The translations under genes and the position numbers were made by a program. This document shows positions 56,944 through 64,000 of a stretch of 64,000 bases of DNA, one piece after another. Under the pieces are notes generated by a model. The model saw only the letters and a program-made list of their open reading frames with translations. It searched no databases and was not told the DNA's origin. How positions within the stretch are numbered: position 1 is the stretch's first letter; every line of letters starts with the position of its first letter. Source of the DNA: Glaciecola sp. (GTDB taxonomy: Bacteria > Pseudomonadota > Gammaproteobacteria > Enterobacterales > Alteromonadaceae); NCBI GenBank assembly GCA_018623155.1, contig JAAZVZ010000002.1, positions 101,434 through 165,433 of the forward strand, in the 5' to 3' direction.

Positions 56944-58038
56944 TTGATGTCGGTGCAGTCGTTTGGATGGGATAAGTATGATTATGCTGCCGTATGTATT
57001 GTGCCAACGCCAAGCATAGACGCTTCCGGTATTGCGCATCTTGTCGAACACCTGGTATTTAGGTATTCCGATAAATATCCTAATGGGCACGAATTATTTG
57101 TCGCGAACACAATACTGCCCGCCAAAATCAATGCTAGTACTCAGGATGACTATACCTTATTTTACGTTGTCAGCGCTGATAGCGAAGTATTCTTGAATTG
57201 TCTGGACTATTTGGCACATGGCATCAACCAGCTAGATTATCCTGAGCAATGTATTCAGCTAGAACGTGATGGTGTATTACAACGAGAGTTACAATGGCTT
57301 GAGAGTCAATCAGACTATCTGACAGAGGCAAAGACAAACCGAGTAAACCCCTCCTGCGTGCATGCCGGGGGCTACAGTGATTTAATACCACACAATAGTC
57401 TAAGTGATGTAAGGCTTTACAAACAAACGTGTTATTTGGCGTCTCATCGTCAGTGGCTAATTAATGGTAAAGAGATTGAGCAAGCTGAATTAGCATTTAT
57501 AGACGACACTGCGACATTTATGACAGGTCCAAGAACAAATACTTGCTCCACTAATCGTTATGACACGCAAAAACTACCTAAGGTTATTCAAGATTTATTA
57601 GCAGCAGCGATACCGGCCGGCCACACCCATGAATTATTACAATCGTTAAGAGAGCAGCTCACGCAAACACTTATGACACGTCATATTCAGCCAACTCAAA
57701 CAAGCATACAACCAGTTCATTTTAAAAACCTGCCCATCCCCAGCGAGTGCCTCAGTAATCAGCTTTCACAATTAGCACAAACATGTTTTCCCCATATCAG
57801 CACAGATCATATCCCACCACTCCCCAAATTTATTCTAGGCCAGATCCAAAAACATCCAGAGTTACTGTCGGGTAAGTCTTGTGAACACATCACACTATTT
57901 AAACTTGATTTACTTGATATTGAGCATATTAGCCAAGCGAAGTTTTGGCAAAAACGCCTCCAAGGACACTGTTATGCCATGGGAGTGGGCTATTTTGAAG
58001 GTCATATCTATCAATATCTATTTGCTGAAAACAGGTAA
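56944..58038 (+). CDS. Compact M16-family peptidase, candidate PqqF equivalent
   Basis: Inverted zinc motif HLVEH and downstream ERDGVLQRE; 12 bp after pqqE; only 364 aa. Confidence 0.8.
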   Translation: MMSVQSFGWDKYDYAAVCIVPTPSIDASGIAHLVEHLVFRYSDKYPNGHELFVANTILPAKINASTQDDYTLFYVVSADSEVFLNCLDYLAHGINQLDYPEQCIQLERDGVLQRELQWLESQSDYLTEAKTNRVNPSCVHAGGYSDLIPHNSLSDVRLYKQTCYLASHRQWLINGKEIEQAELAFIDDTATFMTGPRTNTCSTNRYDTQKLPKVIQDLLAAAIPAGHTHELLQSLREQLTQTLMTRHIQPTQTSIQPVHFKNLPIPSECLSNQLSQLAQTCFPHISTDHIPPLPKFILGQIQKHPELLSGKSCEHITLFKLDLLDIEHISQAKFWQKRLQGHCYAMGVGYFEGHIYQYLFAENR

Positions 58039-58053
58039 CACCGCAAAGTGTCT

Positions 58054-59439
58054 TTATCGTCCTCGAGCACCTGACGCAATACAGGCACATAAGACCATCC
58101 CTAAAGACAACATCAGTGCCAACTCAACCGTATTGGCAATATCATCAAGTGAAGCCGACTCAATGGGCACGTCTCCGATAATGATATGAATCATTGTATT
58201 GACTACACTCATACCAATTAAGTTACCCACGGTTCGGCCTAGATTCATCGCCGCAGAGGCTACACCAATTTCAGCTTTTGTCACACTGCTCACAATCGAG
58301 TTATTGTTTGGCGTAGAAAACAAGCCAAAACCAATACCAAGAATGAGTAATGCCAGACCTATCCACCATGGTTCAGCCATGATTAAAGGGATATTCAGCA
58401 AAAAAAGTCCAACCGCTACAATACTACAGCCAATTGTCGCCACCACTCGTGAGGCAAACCGGTCGGCTAATTTGCCAGCCACAGGAGCCATAATTGCCAT
58501 GGACAACGCCTGAAACAGTAAAATATTTCCAGCTTGAGAGGGAGATAAATTATGAATAAATTGCAGATACACACTGAGTAAAAACAACAGCGCAAAGTTA
58601 CTCCCATACATAAACAAAGAGCTGGTCAGAGATAAGGAAAATAATCGATTTTCACGAAACATTTGGACGCGAATCAATGGTGTTTCTGTATGAATTTGGA
58701 GATAGATAAATAACCATAAAGCGCCAAAAGAAGCGCATACGGTAGTAACACCATACCATGAAGGGAGTTGTGCCATTCCCAAGACAAATAAACATGAAAA
58801 TAGTGCAAAAACTGCAGTGCCTAACCAATCTACAGCATGAGTTTCTGAGTCTTTCCATTCACCTGGCAGTTTTATAGCAATATATACGAGTAGCAAAACG
58901 ATAAGAGGTACCTGAAACCAAAAAACAGAACGCCAGCCCATAAATTCAGTGAGATAACCACCCGCCACAGGCGCAAGCGTTAACCCAACATAAACACACG
59001 AGGCAACAATCCCTAGCGCCATACCGCGTTTTTTCGCCGGTACGATAGATGAAACAATCGCCACGCCTGTACCAAAGATCATTGCTGCAGCAATACCTTG
59101 CACAAACCTTAAAAGTAAAATAACGTCCATATTACTGCTTATACTCGAAACCGTCGCAGCCAGTCCGTTTACACACAAACCATAAACAAACACACGTTTT
59201 CGACCATACCGGTCAGCCAAGCGACTGGCGGGTAAAAAACACATAACACTGCTGAGGATATAAACCGTTGGTAACCACCCTACTTGCGCAGCGGATGCCT
59301 GTAAATCAAGCGCTAAAGCGGGTATTGCAACATTCACTGCAGATAAGCCCATCGGCGCAATGAGGTACCCTGCACAGACAGCGATTAACGCGACTAAAAC
59401 GGACGGTTCAGACGCTAAAGAGGAAGTCTCTGGACTCAT
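58054..59439 (-). CDS. MFS (drug-resistance type) transporter
   Basis: Multiple TM helices; ASRLADRYGRKRVFVYGL loop; 4-bp overlap with upstream regulator. Confidence 0.9.
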   Translation of the reverse strand: MSPETSSLASEPSVLVALIAVCAGYLIAPMGLSAVNVAIPALALDLQASAAQVGWLPTVYILSSVMCFLPASRLADRYGRKRVFVYGLCVNGLAATVSSISSNMDVILLLRFVQGIAAAMIFGTGVAIVSSIVPAKKRGMALGIVASCVYVGLTLAPVAGGYLTEFMGWRSVFWFQVPLIVLLLVYIAIKLPGEWKDSETHAVDWLGTAVFALFSCLFVLGMAQLPSWYGVTTVCASFGALWLFIYLQIHTETPLIRVQMFRENRLFSLSLTSSLFMYGSNFALLFLLSVYLQFIHNLSPSQAGNILLFQALSMAIMAPVAGKLADRFASRVVATIGCSIVAVGLFLLNIPLIMAEPWWIGLALLILGIGFGLFSTPNNNSIVSSVTKAEIGVASAAMNLGRTVGNLIGMSVVNTMIHIIIGDVPIESASLDDIANTVELALMLSLGMVLCACIASGARGR

Positions 59440-60347
59440 GAGTGTAGATGATATCCCGGTGCAATGGTTCTGTTTTCAGCTTCATCGAGTACTTCCAGGT
59501 TGGCAAGTTGTAACTGATACTCAGCGCCTTTTAGTGAAGCATGTGGCGAACAGTCTACATTCCAACGACGTAACAAGTACCCCGCCATTGCTTTTCTAAC
59601 ATGGACAATGAGCTTGCCATCGGTCATGCCAAAATCTAATTCAATCGCAGTGGGGTGTGAGATATTTTTGCTATGTGGAATCAACGTTAATGGAAGCAAC
59701 GTCTGCCATTGCTCATCCGCAGCTTGCTCCTCGGCATAAACCGTTTCATCATCCATCATACTCACATGGGACAAACGCGTGAGAACAAAGTCCCTAAAAC
59801 TCTGGGATTTGCGGTCGAATGCCCGCACATGCCAGCGCTGACCATTGTCAACAATGCTATGCGGAACCAGCTCACGAGCACCAGAACCGCTCGATAATGA
59901 TGTGTATATCACACTTACTACTTTGTGCTGTATCATGGCTTGAGATAACGTCGCAATGACATCGATGTTGGGTGTGTTAAGGTTAGATGGCTTTTCCACT
60001 GGAAAAGCAACTTCACCAATTGCATCAGAACCATCACTGATTTGATGCGTTAATTTAATGAGCGTTTTATGTGCATCATGGGTGAATAAAGGCGAAAACT
60101 CAGGCGCGATAAAATATTTTTTGACTGCGTTGTCATAGTGCATATTGTCCGGCTTTAATGATTTATAAAGATTGATGTCACGTGTCGCTGCTGCTAAACC
60201 CAGCTCAAAATGCTGAACAATTTGACTGCGCGTCATCATTCCCGTGAAATAAAGGGTAAAATCAATATATGCCAAGCGTTGTTTCTGTGCAAAGCTCATA
60301 TCTGGTAGAGACTCTTTCAACGTTTCAGCCATGTCATTGCCTATCAT
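59436..60347 (-). CDS. WYL-domain transcriptional regulator, BrxR/CapW-like
   Basis: N-terminal wHTH AQKQRLAYIDFTLYFTGMMTRSQIVQHFELGLAAATRDINLY; WYL-like REL/WHVRAFDRKSQSFRDFVLTRL. Confidence 0.75.
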   Translation of the reverse strand: MIGNDMAETLKESLPDMSFAQKQRLAYIDFTLYFTGMMTRSQIVQHFELGLAAATRDINLYKSLKPDNMHYDNAVKKYFIAPEFSPLFTHDAHKTLIKLTHQISDGSDAIGEVAFPVEKPSNLNTPNIDVIATLSQAMIQHKVVSVIYTSLSSGSGARELVPHSIVDNGQRWHVRAFDRKSQSFRDFVLTRLSHVSMMDDETVYAEEQAADEQWQTLLPLTLIPHSKNISHPTAIELDFGMTDGKLIVHVRKAMAGYLLRRWNVDCSPHASLKGAEYQLQLANLEVLDEAENRTIAPGYHLHS

Positions 60348-60361
60348 GAAATTCAGGTATG

Positions 60362-60389
60362 TATCAAAATAATATGTATCATTTTGATA
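60362..60389. promoter_or_regulatory. Operator-like inverted repeat upstream of WYL regulator
   Basis: TATCAAAAT-10 bp-ATTTTGATA, perfect 9-bp arms, 15 bp from the start codon. Confidence 0.6.
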
Positions 60390-60481
60390 TTTATGTCAAT
60401 GGGATTTGCCATAACACGGTATGACACACACAACAAAATATGGCATGATCCAATCTAAGAAACGTCTTAAGATCTTTCATT

Positions 60482-60988
60482 ATGGAATTAGTCCAAATCA
60501 ATAAAACGCGTTACCGTAAACATCTCAATGTGGTGATTGTTTGTTGTATCATTGCACTTACATCGGGTAGCTTAGGCATCGCGCAAACTCTTATTGCGGT
60601 ATTCCCTGATCCAGATGGCAGTCATTTTCATTGGAATCTCTTGGGCGTAATTGTAACAGCCCTGATAATTGGCGGTATTTTGGGTAACATCAAGCAACAC
60701 CCTTTTATGAAAGAAGTGGTCTATGTTTGGGATCTCAAACAAGTCCTGAACAAACTTACCCGGAAAATGGCAACGTTAAAACGCGCAGCACAGGACGGAG
60801 ATATCGACGCGATGAATGCGATTCAGTATAGTTATGCCGGTTCTCGCTTATTGTGGCAACTCGATGACAATACTCTAGTCATGGATGAATTATCCATTGC
60901 TCAAGCCGAACTTGATGCATTAGCCAAACACCACAACGTGACTCTGGATGCGTCATCATTTCAGATATCACACCTCAAACAATATTAA
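60482..60988 (+). CDS. DUF3087-like membrane protein
   Basis: Two TM helices (VVIVCCIIALTSGSLGIA; LLGVIVTALIIGGILG) and conserved C-terminal domain; family recalled. Confidence 0.65.
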   Translation: MELVQINKTRYRKHLNVVIVCCIIALTSGSLGIAQTLIAVFPDPDGSHFHWNLLGVIVTALIIGGILGNIKQHPFMKEVVYVWDLKQVLNKLTRKMATLKRAAQDGDIDAMNAIQYSYAGSRLLWQLDDNTLVMDELSIAQAELDALAKHHNVTLDASSFQISHLKQY

Positions 60989-61011
60989 GTCTAAGTTAGA
61001 CCTAAAGAAAA

Positions 61012-62103
61012 TTACTCAAGGGCATTGAGATAAGCCTGATCTGAAATTTGGGTCCAATGACGAACCATCTTTAGGTAACTCTGTTGAGATTCAATGATTT
61101 CTTTGGTCAGCGGATCACGTGAAGCAAACTCAGAGAGTAATTTGTCATTTGCCTCACGCAATGCTTGCATCACCGGTTTGGGGAACGTTTTGATTTGCAC
61201 GTTTGGGTAATCTCGTTGCAACGTCGCCAAATTCACGGCACTTTCGTGATAGGAGTACGCATACATTTCAAAGGCAGATAACCGCATTGCATTTACTAGG
61301 ACCGCTTGTAAGTCGGATGGTAACCCCGCAAAACTGCGTTTATTGATCAAAAACTGTAAGTCGGCTCCAGGTTCATGCCAGCCGGTGTAATAGTATTTAG
61401 CAATCTGCTGGAAGCCCATGCGCAAATCCAGCGATGGGCCAACCCACTCAAGTGCATCTATTGCACCGCGCTCTAGTGCAGTATAAAGCTCCCCTGGTGC
61501 GACATTTGTTGGCTTTGCGCCAAGTTCAGCCATGATCTCACCAGCAAACCCAGGAATGCGCATTTTGAGTCCTTGTAAATCGTCAACTGAAGTTATTTCT
61601 TTCTGAAACCACCCTCCCATTTGATTGCCCGTGTTTCCTCCAGGAAAGGACATCAAACCAAACTTATCATAGACCTTATTCATCAGCCTTTGCCCATCTC
61701 CACCATAAAACCAGGCAAATTGTTCGGGGCTGGTGAGTCCAAACGGCATCGTGGTAAAGAACATCGTATTGATATCTTTGCCTTTCCAGTAATACGATGA
61801 GGTATGACCAAGGTCATATTGTCCAGAACGCACCATATCAAACACACCCAGGGGCGCTTTATGTTTATTGGCAGAATCTATGCGAATGATCAGTCTACCA
61901 TTCGACATATCTTTGACGTATCGAGCCATATTTTGAACAGACTCACCAAAAATAGGAAAATCTTTGCTCCACGTTTGCGCCAGTTTCAGTGTATAGGTCT
62001 TTTCATTAATTTTTGTAGCTCCATCTGTTTTTTGTTCCTGACTACAGCTCAACAGGAGTCCTACTGAACACAATAAAATACCGATACGCTGAATATGAAT
62101 CAT
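61012..62103 (-). CDS. TRAP-type transporter substrate-binding protein (DctP family), lipoprotein
   Basis: Lipobox LLLSC; ...RMGFQQIAKYYYTGWHEPGADLQFLINKRSFAGLP typical of TRAP SBPs. Confidence 0.88.
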   Translation of the reverse strand: MIHIQRIGILLCSVGLLLSCSQEQKTDGATKINEKTYTLKLAQTWSKDFPIFGESVQNMARYVKDMSNGRLIIRIDSANKHKAPLGVFDMVRSGQYDLGHTSSYYWKGKDINTMFFTTMPFGLTSPEQFAWFYGGDGQRLMNKVYDKFGLMSFPGGNTGNQMGGWFQKEITSVDDLQGLKMRIPGFAGEIMAELGAKPTNVAPGELYTALERGAIDALEWVGPSLDLRMGFQQIAKYYYTGWHEPGADLQFLINKRSFAGLPSDLQAVLVNAMRLSAFEMYAYSYHESAVNLATLQRDYPNVQIKTFPKPVMQALREANDKLLSEFASRDPLTKEIIESQQSYLKMVRHWTQISDQAYLNALE

Positions 62104-62275
62104 AATTTTAACAACTAACAAGCAACTAGAATGATGGATAGTTTACCGTTTGCAAGTCCAATAAGAAATAGTGACTGAGCAGGCAATAAAATAATAACAG
62201 TGTGTCATTAAAAAAATCGAAAAAGCTGATTACGTCGTATTATCAAAACAAACTATTTTTTTAGGTTGGTGTAAA

Positions 62276-63607
62276 GTGTTTCTACTACGTCGTATTTTAT
62301 TACTCCTGTGTGCATTCGTATTTTCATTTCCCGCCACAGCCACCACCTGCTCTATCCTAAAAAATAACTATATGGCTGAGATCGTTGCTGGGACAATCCA
62401 AGTTCCGCTGCATCACCCTGCTTTACTAGATATGTCATCTCGATATTCTTTACCTGAAGATACCCAATCCCAAATAACCCTTGCCTACTTTTATCGACCC
62501 AGTTTCTCTGACAATCCGGCTCCCCCTTTACTGGTTTTAAACGGAGGTCCAGGTGTGAGCAGTCACCATATGATGGCAAAAATGCTCACCGACAAGAGGC
62601 TATCCAATGTACCGCTAGTCTTTATGGACCAACGCGGCACTGGTTGTTCAACTCACTATCCAATTTTGGATAAAGCATCCATTGCACACGCTTTACACTG
62701 GGGTTCAAGCTCCATTGTTCATGATGCAGAACTATTGAGGAAATCACTCTTCCCCAATCAAAAATGGCGTTTGTTTGGTCACAGCTACGGTGGATTAATT
62801 GCATATCGATACATCGAACTACTGCCACACGCCCTCTCTGACGTCACCATATTTGGATACAGCCCAACACACGATCCCATCGATTGGCTGTATCGTCAGA
62901 CACGCTTTATCACAGAGCAGAGTCACGCATACTTAGCCAAATATCCTGATGACAAAAAGGTACTCACACATATGCGTTCTGTCATTGAAACGGATACCTG
63001 TTTACAAATGTCGCAATATGAGATTTGTGGTGATGCTATTCTCGACGCATTGGGACATCATCTCGCATTTTATGATTATTGGCCCAATGTTCACTATTTA
63101 TTAAATGAGCTTGCACAAGCTTGGGAAACACCTAGGGAACAGCAAGCGATGCTTGCCATTGCTAAGATTGCATTTGCAGGCTTTAAGTTACCTGGAGGCG
63201 GGTTAGTACAAAACGCCATATCCAACTATGAAATCGTCGCCGGCTACACGCCTAAACAAGCCTTTGACAAGGTGAATAAACGCATTATCCGTAACCGTAT
63301 CGATACCTCTAGCTGGTTGTTTAATCCTATTTATTACATACAAAACCTCACAACGGGTAATCGTGAGGATATTTTTGTTCAGAATATATCGCATTCTCTC
63401 TCATTAGCCAAAATTACAGAACACGTCAGCGAGCACCTTGATATAAGACTGAATTTATTCGCAGGAGAGCGAGATGGAATCGTCCCACCTGCACTATTTA
63501 CTGATATTAATTCACAGATCAAGTCACAACGGCATTTCACAATGTTACGCGATGCCGGTCACAATGATTTTATGCACGACCAAGTATTACAGGCACTCAA
63601 GAAATAA
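62276..63607 (+). CDS. Exported alpha/beta hydrolase, S33 proline iminopeptidase-like
   Basis: Signal peptide; LNGGPGVSS, FMDQRGTGCS, FGHSYGGLIAY; catalytic Asp/His in AGERDGIVPP and DAGHNDF. GTG-type start inferred. Confidence 0.85.
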   Translation: MFLLRRILLLLCAFVFSFPATATTCSILKNNYMAEIVAGTIQVPLHHPALLDMSSRYSLPEDTQSQITLAYFYRPSFSDNPAPPLLVLNGGPGVSSHHMMAKMLTDKRLSNVPLVFMDQRGTGCSTHYPILDKASIAHALHWGSSSIVHDAELLRKSLFPNQKWRLFGHSYGGLIAYRYIELLPHALSDVTIFGYSPTHDPIDWLYRQTRFITEQSHAYLAKYPDDKKVLTHMRSVIETDTCLQMSQYEICGDAILDALGHHLAFYDYWPNVHYLLNELAQAWETPREQQAMLAIAKIAFAGFKLPGGGLVQNAISNYEIVAGYTPKQAFDKVNKRIIRNRIDTSSWLFNPIYYIQNLTTGNREDIFVQNISHSLSLAKITEHVSEHLDIRLNLFAGERDGIVPPALFTDINSQIKSQRHFTMLRDAGHNDFMHDQVLQALKK

Positions 63608-63697
63608 AAAATGTATTTTTCCTACTATTGAAGGGTATAGATGATCATTAAATCTGCCTATACTTATCGATAGTTTTTAACAAATGGAGTAAAAACT

Positions 63698-63769
63698 ATG
63701 TGGACTAAACCTGAATATCTTGAAATGAGATTAGGGTTTGAAGTTACGTTATATATTAGTAACCGATAA
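63698..63769 (+). CDS. pqqA: Second PQQ precursor peptide PqqA (23 aa), orphan copy
   Basis: [23 protein letters not shown], 22/23 identical to the operon copy; SD ggag upstream; terminator downstream. Not in the ORF track. Confidence 0.95.
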   Translation: MWTKPEYLEMRLGFEVTLYISNR

Positions 63770-63783
63770 CATACGTCTAAATT

Positions 63784-63817
63784 AAAAAGGTTGCTCATGG
63801 CAACCTTTTTCTTTTTT
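63784..63817 (+). terminator. Terminator after orphan pqqA
   Basis: AAAAAGGTTGC-tcatg-GCAACCTTTTT followed by T-run. Confidence 0.85.
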
Positions 63818-63950
63818 TGCGAACCCATTGTAAGCTATGAAATGTTCTTCATATTGGATTAGATTAAACTAAAAATACAGTTTAATAAGGCAGTCTTAGG
63901 TATATCTGAGACTATTGGGTTTATTAGAATAATCACGGAGCAAAAGAAAA

Positions 63951-64000
63951 TGGTCGGTGTGATAGGATTTGAACCTACGACCCCTGACACCCCATGACAG
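63951..64000 (-). tRNA. tRNA-Pro (GGG), truncated by window edge
   Basis: Reverse complement CTGTCATGGGGTGTCAGGGGTCGTAGGTTCAAATCCTATCACACCGACCA; anticodon loop ATGGGGT, T-arm and CCA present. Confidence 0.88.

Noticed and set aside
57881-58189. Possible frameshifted continuation of the M16 peptidase
   Set aside because: The overlapping 102-aa frame has no M16 C-terminal features; the peptidase ends cleanly at 58038.

Overview
This 64 kb window is dense, mostly syntenic gammaproteobacterial chromosome, probably from the Alteromonadales (inferred from gene content only). Housekeeping blocks: hexR-pyk; sppA; trxB-aat-bpt-infA/clpA-clpS/cspD; rluE-mnmA-hflD-purB; ydiJ; ppsA/ppsR; smpB/ratA/rnfH; and a minus-strand tRNA-fMet-rimP-nusA-infB-rbfA-truB-rpsO block. 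The accessory part (about 40-64 kb) holds an ECF sigma/DUF3106 operon, several peptidases, and a PQQ operon (pqqA-B-C-D-E plus a compact M16 peptidase). The ORF track misses two 23-aa pqqA genes. One is in the operon (53715-53786). The other is an orphan about 10 kb away (63698-63769); it differs by one residue despite 15 nucleotide differences, and it has the same hairpin terminator. Other items for follow-up: a PurD-like ATP-grasp gene fused translationally to alanine racemase behind a membrane coiled-coil protein; a BrxR/CapW-like WYL regulator coupled to an MFS transporter with a clear operator-like palindrome; and HexR-like palindromes at pyk and at ppsA/ppsR. No CRISPR array, IS element, prophage or rRNA was seen. 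All assignments come from reading the sequence and ORF translations by eye; no searches were run.
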